DNA of 64,000 nt from Paenibacillus kobensis NBRC 15729 (GCF_004000825.1 NZ_BILZ01000003.1:124001-188000), one strand, 5' to 3'; numbered from the stretch's first letter, positions 44,364-54,530 are shown. Numbers and translations: made by a program. Notes: generated by a model from the sequence alone, not told the origin.

Positions 44364-44394
44364 TTGCCTGCGTGTAACACGAAGGAACTAAGCT
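44364..44394 (+). promoter_or_regulatory. MerR-type promoter of the aldo/keto reductase
   Basis: TTGCCT at 44364-44369 and TAAGCT at 44389-44394 are 19 bases apart; the spacer carries the symmetric GTGTAACAC. The long spacer and TAAGCT -10 are typical for MerR/AdhR-activated promoters. Confidence 0.7.
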
Positions 44395-44498
44395 TATTGT
44401 AATGCAACTGTGCCGTAATCGGAATTCCCTCTCCAGTCCCCGATTTCCGGGAAATGCACCGGTTGCTGTTATTCATATGATCAATAGGAGGAATTTCA

Positions 44499-45350
<852 letters not shown>

Positions 45351-45395
45351 ACCTTGATCGACCAGAAACTCGTCTCGCTTATATACTCATTTGAC

Positions 45396-45430
45396 CTTGT
45401 TGATATGAAATCGATTCTTTCAGTCTCTCA
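45396..45430 (-). pseudogene. relic of an NmrA-like gene 3' end
   Basis: TGATATGAAATCGATTCTTT and flanks resemble the last codons of the NmrA-like gene at 21346-21380 over about 35 bases with roughly eight differences. Only this tail remains. Confidence 0.4.
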
Positions 45431-45444
45431 TGGGCGGTGACGAG

Positions 45445-45483
45445 AACGGGAAGAACCCATATATTATACGAGTTCTTCCCGTT
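45445..45483 (+). terminator. hairpin after the aldo/keto reductase
   Basis: Perfect 12-bp stem AACGGGAAGAAC (45445-45456) with 45472-45483; no T-run follows. Confidence 0.6.
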
Positions 45484-45495
45484 GGTACCAAAAAG

Positions 45496-45540
45496 TTTCG
45501 CCCTGCTTATGGTACGGTTCAGCGTATCCTCAAATAAGCG
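45496..45540 (-). repeat. rlmH-type att copy A5 with hairpin
   Basis: Minus-strand core GAA CCG TAC CAT AAG CAG followed by GGCGAAA. A hairpin AAAGGCACCC/GGGTGCCTTT at 45547-45571 follows on the plus strand, near-identical to that at A10. Confidence 0.85.
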
Positions 45541-45678
45541 AATTCGAAAGGCACCCAAGTTGGGTGCCTTTCGCTGTTGGAATAGGAATCGTTCACGGCT
45601 TCTGAATTTTCATCTATCCCACGGTAACCTGAATTCCATGTAATTTCAAAAAATTCCACTAAATTTCCATTTATTCAA

Positions 45679-46476
45679 TCAAGCCATCATCCCATGGACG
45701 GCGCCTCTCTCGATCCGCTTCCTGCGCCCGATTCCCATAACGATGACAGCGGAGATCGCGCAAACTGTAGCCAGCGTGCCCATCGCCAAACGGCTACCGT
45801 CCTCCTCGTTAAACCAAAGTAGCATACCGAGGTTAATCAGGGCATGGTACGATGTGGCCAGCACCAGCTTACCGCCCCTGGCATCAATTAGCAGCTCGCC
45901 GAGTATGACGGAGAGGGATACGGTGAATAGGACGAATAGCGACGCATAAACCCAGCCTTCGGCGAACACGCCGATATGCCAGACACCCCACAGAATACCC
46001 ACGACAACTGAGGCCGGGAAAAGGCCGATTCGACTCTGAAGCTTCGGTTGTAGGAAGCAGCGCCAACCAACCTCCTCGCCTGCCGCCCCTATAAATTGGG
46101 CGATCACAATGAGCCAGAACGGATGCGATAGTGAAGCTGGGGAAGTATAGGCGACCGAACGCTCGGTGACCGCATACCAGAGCCATACAGTAGCAAACGT
46201 CCCGATGATTAGCACTGCCACCGCGATCAGTTTCCGCAGCGAAAGCGGCCAGAACCGAAGGTTGAGGTTAAGAGTCGATCGCCCCTCCCCTTTCCAGAGC
46301 AGCAGGATGGATAGTACTCCAAGTGCAGGACCAAATTGAGTCAACTGAATAACAACCTCGGGTACGCCCAGCGCGGGCTGGGCAAACCCTAACAACAGCG
46401 CTCCGATTGAGGTAACAATGTAATAGATGAGAATAATTAACCCCAAACCGGGCTTGCGGTTCTGGATAGAATCCAT
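45679..46476 (-). CDS. CPBP-family intramembrane metalloprotease (Abi-type)
   Basis: 265 residues with about eight membrane segments. The family motifs EEVGWRCFLQP (EExxxR) and GILWGVWHIGVF (FxxxH-type histidine) in the hydrophobic core mark a CPBP (CAAX protease and bacteriocin-processing) glutamic protease. Related proteins process or give immunity to bacteriocins. Sole gene between A5 and A4. Its 3' end has a decayed copy at 1428-1473. Confidence 0.87.
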   Translation of the reverse strand: MDSIQNRKPGLGLIILIYYIVTSIGALLLGFAQPALGVPEVVIQLTQFGPALGVLSILLLWKGEGRSTLNLNLRFWPLSLRKLIAVAVLIIGTFATVWLWYAVTERSVAYTSPASLSHPFWLIVIAQFIGAAGEEVGWRCFLQPKLQSRIGLFPASVVVGILWGVWHIGVFAEGWVYASLFVLFTVSLSVILGELLIDARGGKLVLATSYHALINLGMLLWFNEEDGSRLAMGTLATVCAISAVIVMGIGRRKRIERGAVHGMMA

Positions 46477-46635
46477 TGATTTTTCATCCTTTCCTGATAA
46501 TGGTAATAAGCAAAGGATAAACCAAGGGATTTCGAACCGGAATGACCCGAAGAACGAACTGCAAATCCAACTGAAGTCTAGAAAGTCCCCCGACCGAACG
46601 CTCTCTTCATGAGTTCTAATATGCCAGCCATGAAC
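46477..46635. other. leader region, no gene seen
   Basis: About 160 bases upstream of the CPBP gene up to att A4. No recognisable coding or RNA feature beyond a likely promoter for the protease gene. Confidence 0.4.
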
Positions 46636-46675
46636 TTCGCCCTATTTATGATACGGTTCAGCTTAACTGGTCTAT
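46636..46675 (-). repeat. rlmH-type att copy A4
   Basis: Minus-strand core GAA CCG TAT CAT AAA TAG followed by GGCGAAG. Outer arm CTATCGGCGAAATT on the plus strand. Confidence 0.85.
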
Positions 46676-46739
46676 CGGCGAAATTTGAAAATGCACCCAT
46701 TCTACGCAAATAGAGTCAACTTTGTAAGCAAAATATTTA

Positions 46740-47828
46740 CTAAAAGGTAGGAGCAGGTGGTTCGGCTATTTTCATACGTAGTAAACTATAAGGCGTTTGC
46801 CGCAGGTCATTTCCATAATGAAATCTTGACTGCCGATGTAATTGGTTCACGATGAAATATAAGTATTGATCTGGACCAATCGAAAAAGTATCCGGCCATA
46901 AAATTCTCGGATCATGTGCAATGGTCTCCATTATTCCATTCGGCAATATCTTTCGAATACTATTGTTTTCATAGTCTCCAGCGTAAACGTTTCCTTTTGC
47001 ATCGGTGATCATTCCATCTGAAGCACCTTTTTCTCCCCAATACTTCACGTGAGATTGTAAATTCATATCCGGTATCGTTCGGTCTCTTAGGGCTTCCGTT
47101 GAAATTGAGTACAGATGACGACTGGAGAGAGGACAAAAATACAATATTTTTCCGTCCGGGGAAATCGCTATACCATCAGATGCCAATCTAAAGGGTGAAG
47201 CAGATCCGTCTTTGTTTCGATTCATCAGGATTTTACCTTCAACTTTCGGTAAGAAAAAGCGATCGGGCGAAGTTGAATTTGCCCCGTTTAACCGTCTCCA
47301 GGCATAACCGGTTTCTAAATCAACAACAATTATGGCTCCTGGTCCTCGGGAAGACGAATCTGTTATATAAGCATAACCTGCTTTACCAACACGAAAGTCA
47401 ACTCGGACATCATTCAGATAAGTGGTTGGAAGGACAACATCTTCCGTAAATGTGTATACCCTTTTTATAGTATTTGAATTTAAATCAACAGCGACTAACT
47501 TCGCACCCCCTTTGATGGGTTCTGAGAAATTAGGAGCCCCCGTATCCAGTACCCAAAGCGTTCCCTTTCCATCCGCAACGACACTTTGGACACTAACGAA
47601 GGACGTTGTGATATTCGATGGGCTTACCACATTGGCGTCTAAACTAGGATAAGGCTGCAGTGTGCCGCTAACGATCTCAGCCACCGTAAATTTAACGTCG
47701 TCTCCCCATTTCGGAAAGCAAATGAAAATACGCCCGGTTTCAGAAACTGTAACACCTGTAGGCATGGCTCCGTAAAATAAAAAAACCGCCTCAAACTTAC
47801 CGAAATACTTTTCACTCGGTAACATCAC
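46740..47828 (-). CDS. major royal jelly/yellow-family beta-propeller protein
   Basis: 362 residues, GTG start after GGAGGATTTT. MPTGVTVSETGRIFICFPKW, LWVLDTGAPNF, YLNDVRVD, GYAYITDSSSRGPGAIIVVD and FRLASDGIAISPDGKILYFC trace the six-bladed propeller of the MRJP/yellow family, related to dopachrome-converting and SMP-30-like enzymes. No signal peptide. Bacterial members are of unknown function. It is the gene nearest A4 in the A4-A3 cassette. Confidence 0.85.
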   Translation of the reverse strand: MMLPSEKYFGKFEAVFLFYGAMPTGVTVSETGRIFICFPKWGDDVKFTVAEIVSGTLQPYPSLDANVVSPSNITTSFVSVQSVVADGKGTLWVLDTGAPNFSEPIKGGAKLVAVDLNSNTIKRVYTFTEDVVLPTTYLNDVRVDFRVGKAGYAYITDSSSRGPGAIIVVDLETGYAWRRLNGANSTSPDRFFLPKVEGKILMNRNKDGSASPFRLASDGIAISPDGKILYFCPLSSRHLYSISTEALRDRTIPDMNLQSHVKYWGEKGASDGMITDAKGNVYAGDYENNSIRKILPNGIMETIAHDPRILWPDTFSIGPDQYLYFIVNQLHRQSRFHYGNDLRQTPYSLLRMKIAEPPAPTF

Positions 47829-48230
47829 TTTTATAAAATCCTCCTCAACAGGTTCGAGCTGCTATCACCTATTTATATGACTGAATGTGGTTCAATTTCC
47901 TGGATAATAAAATAATTTTACAGGATCTATATCGATTTTCCTCACGTTCCTGATGACTCGAGCGTTCTGCGTGACCTACTTCGGAACCATGACACGAGTG
48001 GAAACGGCAAAACAAAAGAACGCAGCCAGTACGACACGTTCCTAAAATGTGGGACTATGCCCCTAGGCTATCCCAAAAGGGGAATGTGCAATGGCCGCGT
48101 CCAGTATTGTATTGAAGAAGCCTTCAAAGCCACTATTAAAAGTGGAATTGAAGGCTCCTTTTTGTTAGGACAAAAAGCCAAATATCGCGAAAGAGATGGA
48201 GATGGCTTTGTCACCACCAAGGCTACCGTT
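47829..48230. other. 402-base intergenic region with two strong hairpins
   Basis: Contains a long plus-strand hairpin 48119-48164 (GAAGCCTTCAA...TGAAGGCTCC with inner CCACT/AGTGG and a T-run) although no plus-strand gene is seen upstream, and a minus-oriented terminator AAAGCCA...TGGCTTTTTG at 48169-48209 for the following gene. The first could end an unannotated small RNA in 47.9-48.16 kb. Confidence 0.5.
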
Positions 48231-48512
48231 TTATTGTTGGTCCGGCAGACGTAATGCGTTTGCCGAAGTTTGCGCTTGATCTAAAAATTCCTCTGCTTGG
48301 GTCAAATGCTGCCGGGCCGTCTCCAAAGCTTGTGAATTTGTTGCCGCATTAGATTCACTAATCGAGCTTATCGCCTGATTTAAAGCGGTTTGCGCCTCAG
48401 AAACTGCGTTAGATGCATGCTGCTCCAGCAGATTGCCGCTCGAGTGGAGTGCACCTGCTGCCGGTCTTCTTGCATTTTCGGTGGCTAGATCAATTTTGTC
48501 TTCATTGGGCAA
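48231..48512 (-). CDS. small coiled-coil protein, possibly spore-associated
   Basis: 93 residues from a TTG start 7 bases after GGAGG. Composition rich in Ala, Gln, Ser and Asn with heptad-like repeats (NAVSEAQTALNQAISSISES, then LETARQHLTQAEEFLDQAQT). No family recognised. Divergent from the spore coat operon, suggesting a sporulation context. Confidence 0.6.
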   Translation of the reverse strand: MPNEDKIDLATENARRPAAGALHSSGNLLEQHASNAVSEAQTALNQAISSISESNAATNSQALETARQHLTQAEEFLDQAQTSANALRLPDQQ

Positions 48513-48702
48513 GGGGAGTCCTCCTTCCTTGAGCAAAGATCAATAACTTAAACAGAAATAAGTATGCGGTTGAGATTTTGTTTATATTCTTGCGACTGCA
48601 TGAGAATATTCGTACCCTACATTTCCGGCAATCCATTTTAGGATAGGATTCAACGCGTAGGAAAATATAACTCTGATGAAAGAAAGGAGGGATAATTGCT
48701 CA

Positions 48703-48945
48703 ATGAATACGCCAACGCTAGCGCCGCACGAATCGATGGAACTGCACGAAGCGTTAAACTTCAAAACGCTCTGCCTCGCTAAGTCAAAACTTATGCAAGG
48801 CTTGGTCTTTGACCAAGAGCTGAAAGCGTTAATGCAGAAGGACGTCATTCTATCCACACAACAGATCGCCGAGCTCCAAGCCATCTACGCAAGAGCCCCA
48901 TTCCAAGCACCTGTTCCGAATAGCCCGACACCTATCACTCATTAA
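48703..48945 (+). CDS. small spore coat-type protein
   Basis: 80 residues: MNTPTLAPHESMELHEALNF, then KTLCLAKSKLMQGLVFDQEL, then QQIAELQAIYARA. The helical body matches the small partner proteins encoded just before CotF genes in Paenibacillaceae; the paralogue at 50514 has the same layout (LHE, FKT, KSK, MQ). Start after AAAGGAGGG. First gene of a five-gene spore coat/dehydrogenase operon. Confidence 0.75.
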   Translation: MNTPTLAPHESMELHEALNFKTLCLAKSKLMQGLVFDQELKALMQKDVILSTQQIAELQAIYARAPFQAPVPNSPTPITH

Positions 48946-48957
48946 AGGGGAGCGCCA

Positions 48958-49344
48958 ATGAACACCGATTACTTAGACCCGATTAATTCATTAAATATGC
49001 CGGAGATGGCAGACATGACATTTGCAATGGACTTCCTTATTCGGGCTAAGGAAGGTGTGCGGAATTTGTCCATCGCCCTGACGGAAACGGCTTCTCCCGA
49101 TGTAAGGGCGCTGCTTCGCAATCATCTTATGCAGGGGATTGCACTGCACCAAGAAATAACGGAGCTTATGATTCGCAAAAAATGGTTCCATCCTTACGAG
49201 TTGAACGAACAGTACCAACTCGATCAGCTTTCGGCGAACAATACGGTTATGATCGGGCAGATGAATTTGTTCCCGGATGATACGTCGCGTAAAGGGATGT
49301 TTGATCGGACCCCAGATGAACATATTGGAGGACATTATGCATGA
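48958..49344 (+). CDS. CotF-family spore coat protein
   Basis: 128 residues. [20 protein letters not shown], then [20 protein letters not shown], then [20 protein letters not shown] is the CotF (ferritin-like helical) pattern. Starts 12 bases after the preceding gene and overlaps the dehydrogenase start by ATGA. Assembles into the spore coat in related species. Confidence 0.87.
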   Translation: MNTDYLDPINSLNMPEMADMTFAMDFLIRAKEGVRNLSIALTETASPDVRALLRNHLMQGIALHQEITELMIRKKWFHPYELNEQYQLDQLSANNTVMIGQMNLFPDDTSRKGMFDRTPDEHIGGHYA

Positions 49345-50477
49345 AGGCGGTAACGTATCAAGGGATTAAAAATGTCGTGGTCAAAGAGGTGCTGGATCCG
49401 AAGATTGAGAAACCGGACGATATGATCGTAAGAGTCACCAGTTCCGCCATTTGCGGTTCGGACCTTCACCTGATTCACGGAATGATCCCTAACCTTCAGG
49501 AGAACTATGTCATCGGTCATGAACCTATGGGGATCGTAGAAGAAGTAGGCCCTGGAGTGACCAAGGTAAAGAAAGGCGACCGGGTGATCATCCCTTTCAA
49601 CATCGCATGCGGAGAATGCTTTTATTGTAAGAATCAACTGGAAAGCCAATGCGACAATTCAAACGAACACGGCGATATGGGCGCATATTTCGGCTACTCC
49701 GGAACGACCGGCGGTTACCCTGGCGGGCAAGCCGAGTATTTACGAGTTCCATTTGCTAATTTCACCCACTTCAAGATTCCTGAAAACTGCGAGCAACCGG
49801 ACGAAAAGCTAAGCTTGATAGCCGATACCATGACGACGGCATTCTGGAGCGTAGATAACGCCGGCGTCAAGAATGGAGATACGGTCATCGTGCTCGGCTG
49901 CGGTCCGATCGGACTTCTAGCCCAGAAATTCTGCTGGCTGAAGGGAGCAAAGCGCGTCATCGCCGTTGACTATGTCGATTACCGCTTACAGCATGCGAAA
50001 CGAACAAACAATGTAGAAATCGTAAACTTCGAACAAGATAAGAATATCGGCAACAATCTCAAGGAAATGACCAAAGGCGGCGCCGATGTCGTGATTGATG
50101 CGGTCGGTATGGACGGCAAGATGAGCGATCTCGAGTTTCTAGCCAGCGGTTTGAAACTGCAAGGCGGCACCATGAGCGCATTTATCATTGCGTCTCAGGC
50201 TGTCCGCAAAGGCGGGACCATCCAAGTCACTGGGGTATACGGCGGACGCTATAACGGATTCCCGCTCGGCGACATCATGCAGCGCAACGTGAATATCCGT
50301 TCCGGACAAGCCCCGGTCATTCACTACATGCCGTATATGTACGAGCTGGTTGCGTCAGGCAAAATAGACCCTGGAGATATTGTTACGCACGTCATTCCGC
50401 TTAGCGAAGCCAAGCACGGCTATGAAGTTTTCGATACGAAAACCGACAATTGCATCAAAGTCATCTTAAAGCCCTGA
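49341..50477 (+). CDS. zinc-dependent alcohol dehydrogenase (formaldehyde dehydrogenase-like branch)
   Basis: 378 residues. Catalytic zinc ligands in [12 protein letters not shown] and GHEPMG, structural zinc cysteines in [15 protein letters not shown], and NAD-binding [14 protein letters not shown] are all present. The long loop and [12 protein letters not shown] resemble glutathione-independent formaldehyde dehydrogenase-type MDR proteins. Overlaps the CotF gene by four bases and is followed by two further coat genes; such dehydrogenases between coat genes are typical of spore operons. Confidence 0.9.
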   Translation: MKAVTYQGIKNVVVKEVLDPKIEKPDDMIVRVTSSAICGSDLHLIHGMIPNLQENYVIGHEPMGIVEEVGPGVTKVKKGDRVIIPFNIACGECFYCKNQLESQCDNSNEHGDMGAYFGYSGTTGGYPGGQAEYLRVPFANFTHFKIPENCEQPDEKLSLIADTMTTAFWSVDNAGVKNGDTVIVLGCGPIGLLAQKFCWLKGAKRVIAVDYVDYRLQHAKRTNNVEIVNFEQDKNIGNNLKEMTKGGADVVIDAVGMDGKMSDLEFLASGLKLQGGTMSAFIIASQAVRKGGTIQVTGVYGGRYNGFPLGDIMQRNVNIRSGQAPVIHYMPYMYELVASGKIDPGDIVTHVIPLSEAKHGYEVFDTKTDNCIKVILKP

Positions 50478-50513
50478 ATATAGGTAGCGTTGATAGAGGA
50501 GAGGATAATTCGA

Positions 50514-50717
50514 ATGATTTCCAATTATGCTTTGCATGAGATGCTGGAAGTTCATGAAATGGCTGCGTTCAAGACCGTTTGCATGACCAAATCCAAAACC
50601 ATGCAAGCTCTGGTAACCGACCCGGAGCTCAAGCAAATTTTGCAGCAAGACGTGCATTTATCACAGCAGCAGCTTCAGGAACTCGGTGGAGTGCTGTCTA
50701 AAGTGACCCTAACCTAA
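50514..50717 (+). CDS. small spore coat-type protein, second copy
   Basis: 67 residues (MISNYALHEMLEVHEMAAFK, then TVCMTKSKTMQALVTDPELK, then QQQLQELGGVL), a paralogue of the 80-residue protein at 48703. GAGAGG lies 8 bases before the ATG. Fourth gene of the operon. Confidence 0.75.
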   Translation: MISNYALHEMLEVHEMAAFKTVCMTKSKTMQALVTDPELKQILQQDVHLSQQQLQELGGVLSKVTLT

Positions 50718-50730
50718 AGGAGACAGATAC

Positions 50731-51027
50731 ATGAACACCCTATTTGAACACTTGACAGGGCTTCATACGCTGACCGATGACGTGATCGCAATGGATTTTT
50801 TGATGAACGCCAAGAGCGGAGTCAGGAACTGCGCCATGGCCGTAACCGAATGTGCCAGCCCCGAGATCAAGCAAATTTTGATGAAGCAGCTCGATGAAGC
50901 TATAGACTCCCATGAAAAGATAACAAACTACATGATGCAGCGGGGCCTATACCATCCCTACCATATTCCGGAACAAATTCAGCTTGATCTGAAAAATATT
51001 CAGACCGCTATGAACATTCCGTCCTAA
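50731..51027 (+). CDS. CotF-family spore coat protein, second copy
   Basis: 98 residues: VIAMDFLMNAKSGVRNCAMA, then VTECASPEIKQILMKQLDEA, then MMQRGLYHPYHI, the CotF core. Shorter than the first copy, lacking its C-terminal tail. AAAGGAG precedes the ATG. Last gene of the operon, closed by a strong terminator. Confidence 0.87.
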   Translation: MNTLFEHLTGLHTLTDDVIAMDFLMNAKSGVRNCAMAVTECASPEIKQILMKQLDEAIDSHEKITNYMMQRGLYHPYHIPEQIQLDLKNIQTAMNIPS

Positions 51028-51048
51028 CACCATAATCGTCCCGACAAA

Positions 51049-51087
51049 ACGCGCAGAACCACCATGGTTCTGGCGCGTTATTTTTTG
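51049..51087 (+). terminator. terminator of the spore coat operon
   Basis: ACGCGC-A-GAACCA and its complement GGTTCTGGCGCGT around CCAT, followed by TATTTTTTG. Confidence 0.88.
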
Positions 51088-51130
51088 AAATTAGCAGAAG
51101 ACACTCCTCACTTATTTGGGCTTCGTCTTG

Positions 51131-51172
51131 CCATCCTTGTGATACGGTTCAGCATATCTGATTTAACGGCGA
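51131..51172 (-). repeat. rlmH-type att copy A3 with hairpin
   Basis: Minus-strand core GAA CCG TAT CAC AAG GAT. Outer arm ATTTAACGGCGAAATG and then a hairpin GAAGGACATC/GATGTCCTTC (51176-51202). Confidence 0.82.
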
Positions 51173-51265
51173 AATGAAGGACATCCTTATTAGATGTCCT
51201 TCACAATTGGATTCAGGAGACATCCATAGTGGATGCCTCCTTCCGATGCTCTAAATTAGTCAGTG

Positions 51266-52132
51266 TTACGATGATTCGGGAGTCGATTCTTTTAAAAAAT
51301 CTTGGAATATGATCGGAGGACGACCGATTAGGTTTTCCAAAGCCGGATCAATTTGCGAGAAATCTCCCTGCCGGCTTGCTTTAAAGATACCCGTAAGCAA
51401 GTTGATGACCGCTTCCGGCATTCCATGAATCGCCAAGCGTTTCCGATATTCTTCATCGGACACAACAATATGCCGAATCGGCTGGCCTAAGATCTTGGAA
51501 GCAATCGATGCGATCCCTTCCATGTCAATCGCCTCGGAGGCCGTAAGAGGAGAGGTAATCCCGTCGAGCTTCCCCTCTGTCAAGATAGCCGCTGTAACTG
51601 CTGCCAAATCCGAGTGAGTCGTCCAGGCAATCGGACCGCTTTCCGGGACTATTAATTCCCCTGTTTTCAAGGCATCGCTGATCATCAATAACGCTGAAGT
51701 GGCAAAAAAGCCGCATCGAAGCGATGTGAAAGCCATCCCTGAAGATTTCAGAATCTCTTCTGTAGCCGCATTGGTGAGCATGGGAGGGAAATGTGATGTC
51801 GCAGATGAACCCATATGGCTTGTGTACAGCACTCGGCCCACCCCAGCCATCTTAGCCATTTCAATGGCGGTTTGATGATGGCGAACAGCCTCTTCTATCT
51901 CCAAAGCGTTGGAAGAGACAATGAGTACTTGCGACGCTTGTTCAAAGGCGTGAAGGAGACTTTCGGAATCGTCGAAATTTCCTTGTCGAACACGAACTCC
52001 GCGTTCTTTTAGATCCAGTGCCTTGTTCGCATCCCGGACACTCACACCAATTTCCTCCGCAGGAATCCGCCCGAGAAGCTCCTCAACGATCCTTCTTCCT
52101 AAATTTCCGTTGGCCCCGGTAACAACAATCAT
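51266..52132 (-). CDS. NAD(P)-binding NmrA/QOR2-like oxidoreductase, copy 2
   Basis: 288 residues beginning MIVVTGANGNLGRRIVEELL. It is a clear paralogue of the protein at 21346-22224 along its whole length (ASQVLIVS, LYTSHMGSSATSHFPPM, EAIDMEGIASIASKILGQPI). The start is chosen at this ATG after AAAGGA; upstream in-frame codons lack support. Divergent from a TetR gene, unlike copy 1, which sits under MarR control, so the same enzyme type is placed under two regulators. Confidence 0.87.
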   Translation of the reverse strand: MIVVTGANGNLGRRIVEELLGRIPAEEIGVSVRDANKALDLKERGVRVRQGNFDDSESLLHAFEQASQVLIVSSNALEIEEAVRHHQTAIEMAKMAGVGRVLYTSHMGSSATSHFPPMLTNAATEEILKSSGMAFTSLRCGFFATSALLMISDALKTGELIVPESGPIAWTTHSDLAAVTAAILTEGKLDGITSPLTASEAIDMEGIASIASKILGQPIRHIVVSDEEYRKRLAIHGMPEAVINLLTGIFKASRQGDFSQIDPALENLIGRPPIIFQDFLKESTPESS

Positions 52133-52331
52133 TTCTGCATACATCCTTTCGTTACGTCTGGCAGAGCGGATTTCTTGCCATACGATTTGGTTTGTGGAAT
52201 CATAATCGTATACGTAGAATATAAAAGGATTACATTGTGCGAACAACCTGCAAAAAGCTGTTTTTGTTGTGTTACCTACATATTGATCCTTTTGTCCGTT
52301 TATTTAAGTTCAAGGGAAAGAGGGGGCCCCT

Positions 52332-52925
52332 ATGTCAGTCAATCCTGATGATCCGCGTGTAATAAAAACCCGTCAACAGCTCGTGCAGGCGTTTAACGAG
52401 TTGGTTGGGGAAAAGAGAAATTTCTATTCCATTTCTGTACATGATATCGCAGCTCAAGCAGCTGTAAACCGAACAACCTTCTATGCGCATTTTCAGGATA
52501 AATATCATTTTCTTGAATATTGGAAAACAGAAAAGTTTAAAATTTTTGTAAATGGCAGACTACCAGAGGATGCAAGCTTCAATGCAGACAGTTTGCGAAC
52601 TCTTATTCAAACTGTCTTCGATTTCCTGTTGCAGGCCCGACAGTACAGTACACCAGGAGACAAGCAGTTCGAAGCCATATTCGAAAATGCCATTCAAAAG
52701 GAGCTTCATCGACTCCTGCTTAAATGGTTACATGGGGAGAATCAGCAGAGCTTTACTCCTGATAAAGTGGAGACTAAGGCACTCGTTGTAAGTTGGGGTG
52801 TATTCGGGTCGGCCTTGCAGTGGAGCCGGAACCCTCAAAGCCGCTCGGTGGAATGGATGGTAGAAGAAATCAATGAGGTCATTTGGGCTGATCTAGCTTC
52901 TTTTTTCGACCAAAGAACCCGATAA
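52332..52925 (+). CDS. TetR/AcrR-family regulator (dihydroxyacetone kinase regulator-like)
   Basis: 197 residues. HTH: RQQLVQAFNELVGEKRNFYS, then ISVHDIAAQAAVNRTTFYAHF, then QDKYHFLEYW. The C-terminal domain resembles TetR_C_8 regulators. AAAGAGGGGGC precedes the ATG. Divergent from NmrA copy 2, the probable target. Confidence 0.87.
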   Translation: MSVNPDDPRVIKTRQQLVQAFNELVGEKRNFYSISVHDIAAQAAVNRTTFYAHFQDKYHFLEYWKTEKFKIFVNGRLPEDASFNADSLRTLIQTVFDFLLQARQYSTPGDKQFEAIFENAIQKELHRLLLKWLHGENQQSFTPDKVETKALVVSWGVFGSALQWSRNPQSRSVEWMVEEINEVIWADLASFFDQRTR

Positions 52926-53049
52926 AGTTCATCTAAGTTCTCGCACCTAGCAAATTCGGAACTCTCCAGAGAAGAGTCACTTGTCGAAGTTTAATCCGTA
53001 CTTGAATATCAAATAGCCCCCAACTATCCTACCCTTAGCTTAGCGTAAT

Positions 53050-53083
53050 GAAAAATGGAGCTGCTGCTGAGTGCAACTGCTCC
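53050..53083 (-). terminator. terminator of the greA-like gene
   Basis: Minus strand GGAGC...GCTCC with inner GCAG/CTGC pairing, followed by ATTTTTC, about 70 bases after the gene end. Confidence 0.5.
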
Positions 53084-53150
53084 AAAATGCATGAACTATC
53101 ATTCCTCGGATAGTTTAATATTGCTTTCATGTCATGAAATGAGACACTTT

Positions 53151-53627
53151 TCAAATTTTAATTTCGAGCAGCTCATATTGAAGGTTGCCCATTGGCGCGT
53201 CTACGTTAATTATATCCCCTACCTTTTTTCCAATAAGACCCTTTCCGAGTGGGCTTTCGTAAGAAATTTTGTTCTCCGCTACATTGGCTTCAGCCGGACC
53301 GACAATGCGGTATTCGATCCTCTCGGCGAATTCAATATCATTCAAGATTACATAAGAACCTACGCTGACTTCATTCAAGTCCACACTGTCCGCATTCACG
53401 ACTCGTGCCCGCTTTAATATCCGCTCCAGAGCCAGAATTCGGGTTTCCATGTGCGCCTGATCATCCTTGGCAGAATGGTACTCACTGTTTTCTTTAAGAT
53501 CGCCATAACTGATCGCCACTTTCAACCGCTCCGCTAACTCCTTACGCTTGACCGTCTTGAGCTCGCGGAGCTCTTCCTCAATCTGCTCCAAGCCCTCTTG
53601 CGTCAATATTACTTCATCTTTATCCAT
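53151..53627 (-). CDS. GreA/GreB-type transcription elongation factor, accessory copy
   Basis: 158 residues. N-terminal coiled coil with DLKENSEYHSAKDDQAHMET, whose acidic tip (DLKENSEY) reaches the polymerase active site to stimulate cleavage of backtracked RNA, and a C-terminal FKBP-like domain (ISYESPLGKGLIGKKVGDII). Start at MDKDEVILTQ after GAGGAA. The housekeeping greA normally lies elsewhere; this copy is cargo of the A3-A2 cassette and may be a specialised paralogue. Confidence 0.85.
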   Translation of the reverse strand: MDKDEVILTQEGLEQIEEELRELKTVKRKELAERLKVAISYGDLKENSEYHSAKDDQAHMETRILALERILKRARVVNADSVDLNEVSVGSYVILNDIEFAERIEYRIVGPAEANVAENKISYESPLGKGLIGKKVGDIINVDAPMGNLQYELLEIKI

Positions 53628-53729
53628 GGTTTCATTCCTCATTCCCTATAGTCTGTACCATTTTACCCTATTTCGAACTGAAATAGCTCAAATAGTTATT
53701 GGGTTGTATTGGGAAGGAAGAAAATTGGG

Positions 53730-53772
53730 TCACCCTACTTATGATACGGTTCCCCGTAACATCTATAGAGCG
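53730..53772 (-). repeat. rlmH-type att copy A2 with hairpin
   Basis: Minus-strand core GAA CCG TAT CAT AAG TAG followed by GGTGAC. Outer arm ACATCTATAGAGCGAATC and a GGCACC/GGTGCC hairpin at 53782-53799. Closest copy in sequence to the consensus. Confidence 0.88.
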
Positions 53773-53849
53773 AATCAAAAAGGCACCCAAGAAGGTGCCC
53801 TCATAGCTCGGATAGGGACTTTCAAGAAAGCTCTCATCCGAATATACCT

Positions 53850-54355
53850 GTGATTTATAAAAAGCTGCTGTTGGATGACGCCTCTAGAGAGAAATACCCG
53901 AATGCAGACGTTCAGCACTGCCTTGTGCACAAGGCTCGTACGAAATTTTCGAAGATCTGCGTACAGCATAAAACAGATTTCCCTACTGATTTGAAGACGG
54001 TTCACACCGCTCTTAATCATGACCTTTCGTTGGCTTCTTTCGATACAACGAAAGCAAGATGGGACAAGCTCTATTCGAAGGAGATCAAGTCTTGGGAAGA
54101 CCAACTGCCTACTTTGCTGACGTTTTTCAAGTACTCAGCAAAGATTAAGGGGGCTATCTATACAGTGAATCCCATTGAGCGTATGAATAAAAAATTCAAA
54201 AGCGTCTACGACCGATGAAGATTCTGCCGAACGTGGATGCTGTAGAGAAGATCGTCTACTCGGATCAAATCTCTTACAACGGTCGTTTCGCTGACCGCCT
54301 ACTTAGAGGGTTCGCTGATCCATACGTCAAAAGGAAGCAAACTGAAACTGTATGA
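53850..54355 (+). pseudogene. IS256-family transposase remnant
   Basis: Frame 53850-54218 reads YPNADVQHCLVHKARTKFSK, SWEDQLPTLLTFFKY and GAIYTVNPIERMNKKFKSV, the C-terminal half of a Mutator/IS256 transposase. After a frameshift near 54216 another frame continues LPNVDAVEKIVYSDQISYNG to 54355. The N-terminal half with the first catalytic Asp is missing and no terminal inverted repeats are visible. Confidence 0.82.
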
Positions 54356-54530
54356 AGATCGTTACCCGTAGCGTAGGTGTAAGGATAGGTATCCAATAAA
54401 ATCCCTACAGAAGGATTCGCCACATCCAAAACCATCAGAATATTCGCATGAAAACTTTTTTGCATTGCGTTGGAATATCAACCTATCTGCACAAACTTCT
54501 TAACGCTATCCTATTTGGGAGAATCATTTA

